Below are positions 36,612 to 47,127 of a stretch of DNA of 64,000 nucleotides, one piece after another. Made by a program: the position numbers and the translations under genes. The notes under the pieces are model-generated. The model was given only the letters and a program-made list of their open reading frames with translations, did not search any database and was not told the origin of the DNA. The stretch lies in the NCBI GenBank assembly GCA_019359695.1, contig JAHHGV010000002.1:124001-188000 (forward strand), in the 5' to 3' direction. Position 1 is the first letter of the stretch; each line of letters begins with the position of its first letter. This DNA is from Brasilonema angustatum HA4187-MV1. GTDB taxonomy: Bacteria > Cyanobacteriota > Cyanobacteriia > Cyanobacteriales > Nostocaceae.

Positions 36612-36836
36612 ATGCAAACTACTGCCCAAGAAATTTATACCCAGGTGGTTCGCAATTTGTCACCAAATGAGCGACTGCGATTGGCAACACTTATTCTGAA
36701 TGAGCTTGTTGGGCAACAGCTACCATCGGTCGATCAGAGTGATACCTGGACCCAAGAGGATCAGATCGATATTGTGAATTTTTCACTACAATACGCAGCT
36801 ACAACTTTCTCTGATATGGAGGAGGTTGAACTGTGA
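36612..36836 (+). CDS. antitoxin partner of a MazF-like toxin
   Basis: 74 aa. MQTTAQEIYTQVVRNLSPNERLRLATLILNELV is a helix typical of small cyanobacterial antitoxins; the acidic C-terminus (TFSDMEEVEL) would bind the toxin. AGGAGG lies 6 bases before ATG. The stop overlaps the toxin start as GTGA, so translation is coupled. The DNA-binding fold is not obvious. Confidence 0.75.
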   Translation: MQTTAQEIYTQVVRNLSPNERLRLATLILNELVGQQLPSVDQSDTWTQEDQIDIVNFSLQYAATTFSDMEEVEL

Positions 36837-37180
36837 CATTCTCTCCTGGAGATTTAGTTACAGTTGATTTTCCTGGTGTAACAGGAGTTAAACGCCGTCC
36901 GGCTGTAATCTTGTCATCAGAAACTTACCACTCGCTTCGACCGGATGTGATAGTTGGACTCATTACTACTCAGACAAAAGTACTAGGAATTACTGATTAC
37001 GCGCTTCAGGATTGGGGCTCAGCAGGATTACGGGCTGCTTCGATGTTTCGTTGCTTTATCGTGACCCTGCCACCCTCTGCAAATTTAGTTGTAATTGGGC
37101 ACTTATCAGAACGTGACTGGCAAGGAGTCAAGGCTTGTGTAAAAATATCGCTCACAAGTTTGGATGATACAACACCATAA
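36833..37180 (+). CDS. MazF/PemK-family mRNA interferase toxin
   Basis: 115 aa, GTG start at 36833 overlapping the antitoxin stop. Hallmarks: FSPGDLVTVDFPGVTGVKRRPAVILSSETYH, VGLITTQ, GLRAASMFRCFIVTLPPS, VIGHLSERDWQGVK. This is the SH3-like MazF barrel, with the conserved RPAVI loop and T/S near the catalytic site. Predicted to cleave single-stranded mRNA. Its stability role (islet retention) is inferred. Confidence 0.9.
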   Translation: MTFSPGDLVTVDFPGVTGVKRRPAVILSSETYHSLRPDVIVGLITTQTKVLGITDYALQDWGSAGLRAASMFRCFIVTLPPSANLVVIGHLSERDWQGVKACVKISLTSLDDTTP

Positions 37181-37209
37181 GAGCAAGTACTGTCACTCTT
37201 AACGCTCAG

Positions 37210-37362
37210 TAACGCATAACAATCCCGTTGCACACCGACCGCAGTTATTACCGTTGTAAGAATTTCTGCGTCACTCATCTGTCTACGACAATCTTCACTA
37301 TGCCCAATCGCTTTTAATAAATCGTCAATGATAGCATAGACGGTAATTATTTCATTTAACAT
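37210..37362 (-). pseudogene. N-terminal remnant of an IS982-family transposase
   Basis: MLNEIITVYAIIDDLLKAIGHSEDCRRQMSDAEILTTVITA matches the start of IS982 transposases; after ~42 residues the likeness ends and the frame runs antisense into the mazF gene. No catalytic DDE region remains. The element was probably truncated when the toxin-antitoxin pair came next to it. Confidence 0.6.
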
Positions 37363-37555
37363 CTATCCCCTCCATTTTTCTTGTTCAAGGGGATTTTATT
37401 GCATAAAGCGATTGCCTACGCCAGAGCTACGCTTAACGCTTGAATCAATAACTAGCAACTTGGGTTATTACTTTTGTGAGCCTACAGGTATGTAGACTAT
37501 TGATTATTGCATATTAACTCATAAATAGTCACTCATATGTTATCATCCAAAGCTT

Positions 37556-38890
37556 ATGACTATCTTTCGTCCCGCCCGAATATCTAAAGTCCTACCAGAT
37601 TCCATCGCTGCTGAAATTGGATTTGAACCAGGAGATGCAATTGTCAGCATCAACGGCACACATCCTCGCGATTTGATAGATTATCAATTTTTGTGCGCTG
37701 ATGAGGTACTAGAACTAGAAGTTTTAGACGCTGCTGGAAAAAGCCATTCCCTTGAAATCGAGAAAGACTATGACGAAGATTTAGGGGTAGAATTTGAAAC
37801 GGCTCTGTTTGATGGTTTGATTCAGTGTAATAACCGTTGCCCATTTTGTTTTATCGATCAGCAACCACCAGGTAAGCGCTCAAGCTTGTACCTGAAAGAC
37901 GATGATTACCGACTGAGCTTTTTGTATGGCTCCTACTTAACTCTTACCAATTTAGGTGAACGAGAATGGCAGCGAATTGAAAATATGCGGCTGTCTCCTT
38001 TGTATGTGTCTGTCCATGCGACTGAACCTGAGGTTAGAATTAAACTACTGAAAAATCCGCGTGCAGGACAAATATTGCAGCAAATCAAGTGGTTTAAAAA
38101 AAGAAGATTGCAAATTCACGCACAACTTGTCGTGTGTCCTGGTATTAATGATGGCGGTCATCTTGAACAAACACTGAGAGATTTAGCTTCTTTCCATACT
38201 GGACAAGTACCTGCCGTTGCCTCTGTGGCAGTGGTGCCAGTCGGTTTAACGCGATTTCGTCCAGAACAAGATGAACTGATACCTGTAACCAGAGAAAAAG
38301 CCCGAGAAGTCATTTCCCAAGTGCGATCGCTACAGCAAGAATTTCGCAAGAAAAAACAAAACTGTGTTTGGCTTGCTGATGAGTGGTTTTTAATTGCTGG
38401 TGAGGATTTGCCAAGTGAATCTGAATATAAAGATTATCCTCAAATAGATAACGGTGTCGGTTCTATTAATTTGTTTATAAAACAATTTACAGAAACTGCT
38501 GACAAGTTGCTACCACCAAAAGTTCAACCAAAAAAATTAACTTGGGTTGTTGGCAATGCAGTAGAGCAAGCATTTCAACCTATCTTGAAGCGATTGAATT
38601 CTGTTGAGGGGTTAGATATCAAAATGTGTGCTTTGTCAAGCGATTACTGGGGACAAAGTATTTCTGTGACGGGCTTGCTAACGGGTCATGATTTGCTTTT
38701 GAAGTTACAGGGGCAAGATTTGGGAGATGGAATTTTGCTACCAACTGTCATGCTAAAACATGGTGAATTGATATTTTTAGATGATATAAGTGTTGAGGAT
38801 GTGGCTTATAAGCTGGATGTAAAAATATTTCCAGTGGCGGGAGTTGAAGAGTTTCTTCAAACTTGTATCAAACCACTTAATGTACAATAA
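37556..38890 (+). CDS. PDZ / radical SAM / DUF512 protein (cyanobacterial type)
   Basis: 444 aa. An N-terminal PDZ-like domain (RISKVLPDSIAAEIGFEPGDAIVSINGTHPRDL, ~5-65) is followed by a radical SAM-like core with CNNRCPFCFIDQQPPGKRSSLYLKDDDYRLSFLYGSYLTLTNL (C-x3-C-x2-C cluster motif) and a DUF512 domain (~220-440). This layout is the widely conserved cyanobacterial Fe-S protein family. Substrate unknown; it is present in nearly all oxygenic phototrophs as I know the family. Single gene. Confidence 0.88.
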   Translation: MTIFRPARISKVLPDSIAAEIGFEPGDAIVSINGTHPRDLIDYQFLCADEVLELEVLDAAGKSHSLEIEKDYDEDLGVEFETALFDGLIQCNNRCPFCFIDQQPPGKRSSLYLKDDDYRLSFLYGSYLTLTNLGEREWQRIENMRLSPLYVSVHATEPEVRIKLLKNPRAGQILQQIKWFKKRRLQIHAQLVVCPGINDGGHLEQTLRDLASFHTGQVPAVASVAVVPVGLTRFRPEQDELIPVTREKAREVISQVRSLQQEFRKKKQNCVWLADEWFLIAGEDLPSESEYKDYPQIDNGVGSINLFIKQFTETADKLLPPKVQPKKLTWVVGNAVEQAFQPILKRLNSVEGLDIKMCALSSDYWGQSISVTGLLTGHDLLLKLQGQDLGDGILLPTVMLKHGELIFLDDISVEDVAYKLDVKIFPVAGVEEFLQTCIKPLNVQ

Positions 38891-39023
38891 TGAATCGTCT
38901 GTAAATTGTATTCAAAAACGAATCGCTGAGTTGCACTAATACATAGCGTGCCTGTAGGGCATACTTTGTTCTTTTAAGGGTGTCCTACGGGCATATTTTG
39001 AATTGTTAAAGTGAGAGTGTCTA

Positions 39024-41900
39024 GTGATAAATCAGAAAAGACGAGGTAAAAAGATAAAATCAAAAATTCAAAAAGTAGGATTTCTGATTCTAAATTTAAA
39101 TTTGTTAATATTTCATTTACTAAACATTCTCCCAGCCACAGCGGCAAGTTCAGAACCAGTATTGAGCATAGTCCAGAGTGAAGAAAATGCAAATCAGTGG
39201 ACAGGAATCACAAATCGCTTGCAGACGGCTGGAGTCAAGTATTGTGTGATTCCTCTATCTAGTGTGAGGAGTGCGGCAGATTGGGGCGATCGCACAGTTT
39301 TATTTTTACCAAATGTCGAATCATTAACGCCAACACAAGCCATTGCTCTGGAAGAATGGATGAGCAAAGGAGGACGCTTAATTGCAAGCGGTCCTGTAGG
39401 AAGTTTGTCAGCACCGGGAGTGCGACAGTTACTGCGAAGTATTCTGGGCGGCTATTGGGGATTCAGCCTTGATAAACCACAAAAGCTGCAACCATCACCA
39501 AAAGCAAAATTCATAGAATGGGCAAACCAAAACGGACTATTCGGTCAAGTCCGGGGTGGCGTTGTGATTGCTGATAACGCCACAACTACTGCTGCTGCTA
39601 TTTGGGGTGGCAAAGATAACCCAGCAGCAGTGGTAGCTAATGAACGTTCCACTTTATTTGGCTGGCGCTGGGGTGTAGATGCTGCTTCCCCAGCACAGCT
39701 AGATAGCGCTTGGTTACAAACTACCATTAACCGTTTTTTAAAAAGGCCTTCGAGTGCTCCAACTAAAGTAGCTGGAGGTTCTCAAACCTGCTCTACTACC
39801 GTGGCTAAAGCGCCAGCAACTCCGACGGGACAAAAAAGAGCAGGGGAGCAGGGGAGCAGGGGAGCAGGGGAGCAGAGTAGGGAGCAGGGGAGCAGGGGAG
39901 AAGGGAGCAGGGGAGAAGGGAGCAGGGGAAAAAATACCACCATCACTTCCTCATCTTCCCCATCTTCCCCATCTCCTCCATCTCCTCCATCTCCTGCACC
40001 TCCCCCCAAAATTGCCACAGGTCCTCAACCCAAACCTATTCCCAGCATCACACCTCCAAAATCAGAGGAAGCAATTGACCAACTTGAACAAGGAGTGCGG
40101 TTTGATGTTGTCCCTAACTCACAAGCACCGATTAGCCGAACTGAAGCGCTTACCTATCAGCATGAGCTAGAAAATCTTATTGGTAGAGTTGAGAGTGCCA
40201 ATTTAGCAGCACTCGCTCTTTCTGAAAATAGTAACAATCCAGCGTTAGCAAAGACGCAACAGGCACAGGTGGCATCAACAAGATCTGGGGCAACATTTCC
40301 TAGCACAGAACAAGCTTTAGATGCTGCTCGTGAAGTTGTGAAAAACTTGCCCGAATTGATTGCACAAAAAAACTACGCTCAGGCGCGTCAGCAATGGTTG
40401 ATGGCAAGAGCGAATTTATGGAACCAATTTCCTCTCAATAAGAGGTTGGCTCAACCAGAAATCAGGGCAATGTGGCTTGACCGAGGAACGATTATCCGTG
40501 CGGGAAGCGAGCAGAGACTGGCTGAGATTTTTGATCGGATGGCGCAAGCCGGAATTAATACCATATTTTTTGAAACGGTTAATGCTGGCTACACCATTTA
40601 TCCCAGCAACATTACACCCCAGCAAAACCCTTTGGTTAGCGGTTGGGATCCACTGGCATCTGCTGTTAAGTTAGCTCATGAGCGGGGGATAGAATTACAC
40701 GCTTGGGTTTGGACTTTTGCTGCTGGTAATGAACGTCACAATCGACTCCTCAATATAAATCCTAATTACCCAGGGCCAGTCCTTGCGGCTCATCCGGATT
40801 GGGCTGGCTATGATAATCGCGGTCAAATGATTCCTTCTGGACAGACGAAACCATTCTTTGATCCAGCAAATCCTCAAGTACGGCAGTATTTGCTCAGCTT
40901 GTACCAGGAAATTGTCACTCGCTATGACGTGGATGGTTTACAACTAGACTACATTCGCTATCCCTTTCAAGATCCAAGCGCTAACCGGACTTACGGTTAT
41001 GGGAAGGCGGCTAGAGAGCAATTTCAACAACTGACTGGCACAGATCCAGCGAAGATTTCTCCAAGGCAACAGCAACTATGGCAAAAATGGACAGAATTTC
41101 GTACTCAGCAAATTGATAGCTTTGTTGCTCAAGTGTCACAACAACTGCGACAAAAGCGACCTAACTTGATTTTGTCGGCTGCTGTATTTCCCCTTCCAGA
41201 ACAAGAACGCATTAAAAAGCTGCAGCAGCACTGGGAAGTTTGGGCAAGGCGCGGCGATATCGATTTAATTGTGCCTATGACTTATGCTCAGGATACTCCC
41301 CGCTTTGAGCGACTGGCACAACCTTGGATAATTACTGCTACACAACTGGGTTCTTCCCTGTTGGTACCAGGAATTCGCCTACTTTCTTTGCAAACAGTGG
41401 GAGCATTCGATCAAATTCAACTACTTAGAGACTTGCCTGTTGTTGGTTATGCTCTGTTTGCTGCACAAAATTTCACGAATGATCTCAACCAAGTCTTTAA
41501 TAATACTCAAGGTAACCCTCAACGCACACAAAAAGAACCCATTCCGCACCGCCAACCTTTTCAAACTGCTTCCGTTCGTTACACAGATCTACAACGTGAG
41601 TGGAAGTTGGCACAGCAAAATAATAAGCTGCGAATAACTTCCACTACGCTTTCAACTTTTAACTCCCAAGCGGAAGTTGTGCAAAGTGCTTTAAATCAGC
41701 TGGCTACTAACCCAGACAACATTAAATTAGCAACAGCGAGAACGTCACTTTTAAGGTTACAGTCTCAATTTAGAGAGTGGATGCGTCTACAAGCGCTCTC
41801 AAATCCATATCAAGTCAGAGTTTGGGAAAATCGTCTTGCCACGATAGAGAAGTTGTTACGTTACGGAGAACGGGTACAGTTGCGCCGCTTCCGGAGTTAA
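39024..41900 (+). CDS. family-10 glycosylhydrolase-like (GHL10/DUF187) exported protein
   Basis: 958 aa, GTG start. An N-terminal signal-like helix (VGFLILNLNLLIFHLLNILPATAA) is followed by a Rossmann-like domain (~45-235) with LFLPNVESLTPTQA. Then comes a low-complexity stretch (~270-330) of GEQGSRGA/GSRGEGSRGE and SSPSPPSPP. Last is the GHL10 barrel (~480-800): IRAMWLDRGTIIRAGSEQRLAEIFDRMAQAGINTIFFETVN, GWDPLASAVKLAHERGIELHAWVWTF, DGLQLDYIRYPF (catalytic Asp region) and DLIVPMTYAQ. Probably cleaves a periplasmic or outer-surface glycan. The low-complexity segment is an in-frame tandem repeat. Confidence 0.88.
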   Translation: MINQKRRGKKIKSKIQKVGFLILNLNLLIFHLLNILPATAASSEPVLSIVQSEENANQWTGITNRLQTAGVKYCVIPLSSVRSAADWGDRTVLFLPNVESLTPTQAIALEEWMSKGGRLIASGPVGSLSAPGVRQLLRSILGGYWGFSLDKPQKLQPSPKAKFIEWANQNGLFGQVRGGVVIADNATTTAAAIWGGKDNPAAVVANERSTLFGWRWGVDAASPAQLDSAWLQTTINRFLKRPSSAPTKVAGGSQTCSTTVAKAPATPTGQKRAGEQGSRGAGEQSREQGSRGEGSRGEGSRGKNTTITSSSSPSSPSPPSPPSPAPPPKIATGPQPKPIPSITPPKSEEAIDQLEQGVRFDVVPNSQAPISRTEALTYQHELENLIGRVESANLAALALSENSNNPALAKTQQAQVASTRSGATFPSTEQALDAAREVVKNLPELIAQKNYAQARQQWLMARANLWNQFPLNKRLAQPEIRAMWLDRGTIIRAGSEQRLAEIFDRMAQAGINTIFFETVNAGYTIYPSNITPQQNPLVSGWDPLASAVKLAHERGIELHAWVWTFAAGNERHNRLLNINPNYPGPVLAAHPDWAGYDNRGQMIPSGQTKPFFDPANPQVRQYLLSLYQEIVTRYDVDGLQLDYIRYPFQDPSANRTYGYGKAAREQFQQLTGTDPAKISPRQQQLWQKWTEFRTQQIDSFVAQVSQQLRQKRPNLILSAAVFPLPEQERIKKLQQHWEVWARRGDIDLIVPMTYAQDTPRFERLAQPWIITATQLGSSLLVPGIRLLSLQTVGAFDQIQLLRDLPVVGYALFAAQNFTNDLNQVFNNTQGNPQRTQKEPIPHRQPFQTASVRYTDLQREWKLAQQNNKLRITSTTLSTFNSQAEVVQSALNQLATNPDNIKLATARTSLLRLQSQFREWMRLQALSNPYQVRVWENRLATIEKLLRYGERVQLRRFRS
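39833..40010. repeat. tandem repeat inside the GHL10 gene
   Basis: GGGGAGCA/GGGAGAA-type units (39841-39930) and CATCTTCC/CATCTCCT units (39950-40000) are translated in frame as GSRGEGSRGE and SPSPPSPPS linkers. They resemble the intergenic heptamer repeats elsewhere in the window. Confidence 0.7.
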
Positions 41901-42824
41901 GGTGGGCATTGCAATGCTCACCTTAACTTGAAAATAAAGAGTGAAGCGCGCAGTGTTAACGTTTGCGCAGCACCCCTTTTAGGGGCTAGTAGACGCCCTG
42001 GTCGCCTTAGGCTGGGAGGGAGTGATATCAAGTTCGGCTAATTAGTTATAATTCCCGAATCTATGCATTAAGCTTAAAAACCCTTCCCCTCTGCCCCTCT
42101 GCACCTCTGCCCCCCCTGCGGTCTTAATGATAAGTCTTTAACCGAACACGATATGAGGGTTGGACAAACCCTCGCCCCTTGGGCGACGCCAAGGGCGAAC
42201 GACAAGGATGGACAACCCTTGTATTTTTGCGGCTGTATCAGGTGCGATCGTGAAATGGTATAAAAATCTCTTTTCCCCAGTACCAGATGCTCCCTGCTCA
42301 GAGCTCCCTCCCAAGAGCACTAATGATAAATCTTTAACCGAACACAATATGAAGCGTATTGGTTAATAAGCGAAGCAGTGCGCTGGCTCGTCTTTGTTAA
42401 GCGATATTGAGTGTAAAAATAGTGTAAAAAATTACTATATTACGAGATTTCACGCAAGGAAATACCGATAGACAAGGTAAAAATAAAAATACACCAGGAC
42501 TTACGCACGAACAACGTAACTATAGTCCGCAGCGACGTTCGGGAAGCATAAGCCCTATGCGCAAAGCGTGTGCGAGGACAAGTGTGTCTGTTGGAGGAGA
42601 TACACCAGAACTGGCACGAGGCAAACAAGGACTAATGCGCCCTTATTCACCGCACGGTGAGACAGCGCGCTTACTCACCGTAAGGCGTGGCGGAGCGCCA
42701 TAGGGCGCTGCCTCACTGAAGCTCCTCCTTGGGTGCACTACCTTTTTGGTGAGTTCTTTTCTGTTCAATACATAACTTAATAGATACAAAACAATTTTGT
42801 GCTACTAGATTCTTGCAAACATTT
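41901..42824. repeat. gene-free interval with direct and palindromic repeats
   Basis: A 32-bp motif (TAATGATAAGTCTTTAACCG...) occurs at 42125-42156 and 42321-42352 with few changes, 196 bp apart. Further along are GC-rich short repeats (42535-42730, e.g. GGCGGAGCGCCATAGGGCGC). No protein-like frame was found. Confidence 0.6.
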
Positions 42825-45722
42825 ATGCAGACCCTTGCTCAATTTATTTCACTGCCATCTTTAGATTCTGCAATTGACTTTTTCCCCCTAACTGTTGCAC
42901 CTGAAACACTTTTATCAGATGTCATAGCTCTGATGAAGAAGCATGAACCACAAACAAGGTGTGTGTTGATAGTTGAGAATTTGCAGATAGTAGGGTGGTT
43001 TACAGAGCATGATGCGCTACACCTTCTATTTTCAGACGTCAACCTACAGACTGCCAAAGTGTCTGAAGTCATGAGGACTTCAGTACCTACCCTAAAATAT
43101 TCTGAGATTCCTTGTGTAGTATTTATACTGTCATTTTTACGCCAACATAATTTGTTTTGTGTACCACTCATTGATGAGCAAGGTCAACTCGTTGGCTTAT
43201 GCACCTATGAAAGTATTTGTCAAGCCTTACAACAAGCAGGGGACATTATATCGAGTCCCTCTTATGGCTGCATGCTTGCCAGCAGCGAAGATATTACCGA
43301 GCAAAAAAGAATTACTGAGACCTTGCGTGAGAGTGAGGAGCAATTCTACAAACTGGCAAACGAGTTACCAATACTCATGTGGATGAGTGATGCTAATGGT
43401 TTGAATACATTTGTCAACCAATCCACCGTAGAATTTACAGGACGCCCTTTAGAAAAGTTACTAGGTGAAGGTTGGCTAGAAGGAATTCATCCTGAAGATA
43501 AACAGCACTGTATTGATACATATCTACCAGCATTCAAAAATTATCAACGTTTCCACTATGTCTATCGTTTTTTGCGTGCTGATGGAGAGTACCGTTCGCT
43601 GAGCAACATAGGCGTTCCAAGGTTTGAATCTGATGGCAGCTTTGTTGGTTACATTGGCTGCTGTATAGATATTACTGAACGTGTAGAGGCAGAATTCGCA
43701 TTACAACAGGTACAAGCAGAGCTAGAAACCCGAGTTGAGGAGCGAACAAGGGCTGTCAAACAAATGAATCGGCAGCTGATTTTTGAAATGACTGATCGTG
43801 TGTATGCAGAAGAGCAACTGCGCCAATCGCAGCAAATGTTGCAGCTGATCATGGACAACATCCCCCAAGGTATTTTCTGGAAAAATACAGCTTCTGTGTA
43901 CTTAGGTTGTAATCGCATCTTTGCCAAAATGTTTGGTCTTGAGAGAGCAGAAAATGTTGTGGGCAAGACTGACTATGATTTCGTTGTTAACGAAGAGGAG
44001 GCAGATTTCTACTGTGAATCTGACCTCAAAGTGATGCAGACTGATACGCCCAAATATCACATTATCTTTTCCCGCATCCAAAAGGATGGTAAACAAGTTT
44101 GGCTGGAGGCAAGTAAAATCCCACTTCACGATCATCAAGGCAATGTCATGGGGGTTCTTGGCACTTTTGAAGACATTACTGAGCGCAAACAAGCAGAAGA
44201 AAGTTTACAACTGCGCGATCGCGCGATCGCAGCTAGCAGTAATGGCATCATCATTGCTGATGTTACAATGCCAGACTCGCCAATCATATATGCTAACTCA
44301 GCATTGGAGCAAATCACTGGTTATTCAGTAGAGGAGGTGATTGGGAAAAATTACAGTTTTCTCCACGGCTATGATATCTATCAACCGGGTATGAGCGAGT
44401 TACACGATGCCATTGCGCAAGGAAAAAGTTGCACCGTAGTTTTACGTAACTACCGCAAAGATGGTACACTATTCTGGAATCAAGTCAGTATTTCTCCGGT
44501 TTATGACAATCATGGTCAGTTCACTCATTACATTAGTATTCAAAGTGATATCACAGAACGTAAGCAGGCAGAGGTGGCGCTCTTAGTTTCACAAGAGCGG
44601 TTGCAATATTTACTTTCTTCTAGTCCTGGTGTGATTTATAGCAGCAAAATCGAGAGTGACTATAGCATTACGTTTATGAGCGCAAACGTTATCGCCACAC
44701 TAGGGTATGAAGCACATAAATTTACTGCTGATTCCAGCTTTTGGGCTAGTTATATTCACCCAGAAGACTTACAGCAGGTGTTTGTAGCGATGTCAAAACT
44801 TCTTGAGCAAGGGCACAATAGTCACGAGTATCGCTTTTTGCACAAAAATGGCACATATCGCTGGATGTACGACCAAGCAAAGCTGGTGCGGGATGAGGCT
44901 GGTGAACCATTGGAAATTGTTGGTTACTGGCTGGACATCACAGAACGTAAGCAACTAGAAGAGGAATTAAAAGCTTCGTTGTATAAAGAAAAAGAACTGA
45001 ATGAACTGAAATCTCGCTTTGTCTCAATGACTTCCCATGAATTTCGTACGCCGCTAAGCACTATTCTTTCCTCATCAGAGTTGTTAGAACACTACCGTCA
45101 TAAATGGACTGAGGAAAAACAACTGTCTCACCTGCATCGCATTCAAACTTCTGTCAAGCGTATGACTGAGATGTTAAACAATGTCTTAGTGATTGGAAAA
45201 GTGGAGGCAGGAAAATTAGATTTTAAACCCGTGCCCTTTGATTTAGTTGAATACTGCCATTATCTAGTGGAAGAATTACAACTGAATGTTAATAATCAAC
45301 ATGCAATCAACTTTAGTAGTCAATCTGACTCCATGCCATGCTGTATGGATGAAAAATTGCTAGGGCATATTCTTGGTAATTTACTCTCAAATGCAATTAA
45401 GTATTCTCCAACTGGTACTACTGTCAGATTTACTCTAACGTTTGATGATACTCTAGCAGTCTTTAGAATTCAAGACCAAGGAATAGGTATTCCACCAGCA
45501 GACTTACCTCACCTGTTTGAGTCTTTTCACAGAGCGACAAACGTAGGTAACATCCAAGGTACGGGGTTAGGACTAGCAATTGTAAAAAACTGCGTGGAAA
45601 CCCATCATGGTGAAATTACGGTAAAAAGTGAAATTGGGCTGGGAACTCTATTTACTGTAACTCTGCCGTTAAACTATTACATTCCATTAGAGGCAAGCCA
45701 TGACCAAAATTTTAGTCATTGA
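42825..45722 (+). CDS. CBS - multi-PAS sensor histidine kinase
   Basis: 965 aa from ATG 42825 (MQTLAQFISLPSL). A CBS-domain pair (~10-135: VAPETLLSDVIALMKKHEPQTRCVLIVE; LFCVPLIDEQGQLVGLCTYESI) precedes four PAS/PAC units (~165-285, 335-455, 460-580, 590-710), each closed by DITERKQ/E linkers. Then HisKA with FVSMTSHEFRTPLSTILSSSE (His) and HATPase_c with GNLLSNAIKYSPTGT, DQGIGI and GTGLGLAIVKNCVE. No receiver. The C-terminus overlaps the next gene, a REC-EAL regulator, by 23 bp, so the two form a kinase-regulator pair. The CBS pair may sense adenine nucleotides. Cytoplasmic. Confidence 0.93.
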   Translation: MQTLAQFISLPSLDSAIDFFPLTVAPETLLSDVIALMKKHEPQTRCVLIVENLQIVGWFTEHDALHLLFSDVNLQTAKVSEVMRTSVPTLKYSEIPCVVFILSFLRQHNLFCVPLIDEQGQLVGLCTYESICQALQQAGDIISSPSYGCMLASSEDITEQKRITETLRESEEQFYKLANELPILMWMSDANGLNTFVNQSTVEFTGRPLEKLLGEGWLEGIHPEDKQHCIDTYLPAFKNYQRFHYVYRFLRADGEYRSLSNIGVPRFESDGSFVGYIGCCIDITERVEAEFALQQVQAELETRVEERTRAVKQMNRQLIFEMTDRVYAEEQLRQSQQMLQLIMDNIPQGIFWKNTASVYLGCNRIFAKMFGLERAENVVGKTDYDFVVNEEEADFYCESDLKVMQTDTPKYHIIFSRIQKDGKQVWLEASKIPLHDHQGNVMGVLGTFEDITERKQAEESLQLRDRAIAASSNGIIIADVTMPDSPIIYANSALEQITGYSVEEVIGKNYSFLHGYDIYQPGMSELHDAIAQGKSCTVVLRNYRKDGTLFWNQVSISPVYDNHGQFTHYISIQSDITERKQAEVALLVSQERLQYLLSSSPGVIYSSKIESDYSITFMSANVIATLGYEAHKFTADSSFWASYIHPEDLQQVFVAMSKLLEQGHNSHEYRFLHKNGTYRWMYDQAKLVRDEAGEPLEIVGYWLDITERKQLEEELKASLYKEKELNELKSRFVSMTSHEFRTPLSTILSSSELLEHYRHKWTEEKQLSHLHRIQTSVKRMTEMLNNVLVIGKVEAGKLDFKPVPFDLVEYCHYLVEELQLNVNNQHAINFSSQSDSMPCCMDEKLLGHILGNLLSNAIKYSPTGTTVRFTLTFDDTLAVFRIQDQGIGIPPADLPHLFESFHRATNVGNIQGTGLGLAIVKNCVETHHGEITVKSEIGLGTLFTVTLPLNYYIPLEASHDQNFSH

Positions 45723-46920
45723 AGACGAAAAACTAGTACGAGAAAACATTATAGATTTATTAGCCGCAGAAGACTTTGATACTATTGCTGCTGCCAATGG
45801 TCGCGTTGGATTAGATTTAGCAGTTTCTCAAATTCCCGATTTGATTTTATGCGACTTAATGATGCCAGAAGTGGATGGTTATGGTGTCTTGACAAGATTA
45901 CGTGAAAAACCAATCACAGCAACTATTCCATTTATTTTTCTGACAGCAAAATCTGCTAGGACTGACTTTCGTCAAGGAATGGATTTAGGTGCTGATGACT
46001 ATCTGACAAAACCATTTACTCGGACTGAACTATTAAATGCGATCACCAGCCGCTTAGCGAAGCAAGCAACTTTGGCAAAGCAAGTCTCTACCAAATTTGA
46101 CGCGCAGACTTTCTCTCCCAAACAACAGATGATAGAAATGTTTTTGCGTCGTGCTATAGAACGGGAGGAGTTTGAGCAATTTCTAATTTACTACCAACCT
46201 ATAGTCGATATTCATTCTGGTCGAATTATCGGTGCTGAAAGTTTATTACGTTGGCAGCATCCAGAATTAGGAATGGTTACTCCCACAGAATTGATTCCTT
46301 TAGCAGAATCGACTGGTTTAATTCTCCCTATTAGTGATTGGGTATTAAAAAATGTTTGTCAACAAATGAAACTCTGGCATAATCAAGGATTCACAGACTT
46401 GCGCATAGCTGTTAACATATCGGCGAATCAATTAAAGCAACCTAACTTTACTGAAAAAATAATTCATCTTTTATTGGCTAATAACTTAGTGCCAGATTGT
46501 TTAGTTTTAGAATTAACTGAAAATATAATTATGCCAGATATGAATCAGGCTATTTCTACTATGAATGAAATACATTCTTATGGAGTAAAAATTGCAATAG
46601 ATGATTTTGGAGCCGGATATACTTCTTTAATTTATTTGAAGCAATTACCCATTCACACTTTAAAAATTGATCGATACTTTATTCAATGTATTGCCAATGA
46701 TTTACAGAAAGCAATCATTACAACGGCATTGATTCAAATGGCACATAATCTTAACCTTCATATAGTTGCTGAAGGTGTAGAAACGGAACAAGAACTTGCT
46801 TTTTTACGTCAACATAAATGTGATGCAATACAAGGATTTTTATTTAGCCATCCATTACCAGCAACAGAGTTTGAAAAAATATTAGTTGCTAAAAAACGGT
46901 TGAATATGTCAATCGTTTAA
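45700..46920 (+). CDS. response regulator with EAL (c-di-GMP phosphodiesterase) output
   Basis: 406 aa. Receiver (~1-120): IEDEKLVRENI, LCDLMMPEVDGYG (Asp), LTAKSARTD, LTKPFTR (Lys). EAL domain (~150-400): YYQPIVDIHSGRIIGAESLLRWQHPE (EAL reads ESL), LELTENIIM, IAIDDFGAGYTSLIYLKQLPIHTLKIDRYFI, VAEGVETEQELAFL. Glu, Asp-Asp and Lys positions for metal and c-di-GMP hydrolysis look intact. It starts inside the kinase gene before it, its likely phosphodonor. It should lower c-di-GMP on phosphorylation, or be inhibited by it; direction is unknown. Confidence 0.93.
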   Translation: MTKILVIEDEKLVRENIIDLLAAEDFDTIAAANGRVGLDLAVSQIPDLILCDLMMPEVDGYGVLTRLREKPITATIPFIFLTAKSARTDFRQGMDLGADDYLTKPFTRTELLNAITSRLAKQATLAKQVSTKFDAQTFSPKQQMIEMFLRRAIEREEFEQFLIYYQPIVDIHSGRIIGAESLLRWQHPELGMVTPTELIPLAESTGLILPISDWVLKNVCQQMKLWHNQGFTDLRIAVNISANQLKQPNFTEKIIHLLLANNLVPDCLVLELTENIIMPDMNQAISTMNEIHSYGVKIAIDDFGAGYTSLIYLKQLPIHTLKIDRYFIQCIANDLQKAIITTALIQMAHNLNLHIVAEGVETEQELAFLRQHKCDAIQGFLFSHPLPATEFEKILVAKKRLNMSIV

Positions 46921-47127
46921 ATTTTTTAGTCAATGTAAATGACTGATTATCAATTATCAATTATCAATTGTCGCTAGAAATGATTGTTTCTCAAAAAATC
47001 ACAATTGATAATTGACAATTGATATTTTCATGATCAATGTCAAGGAACTACTAGAAAAAACGTAACTGTCATCGATAACCAATCAAATCAAAATCTAAAT
47101 TTTTTCAAGAATTAAGCTTTTTTGAAT

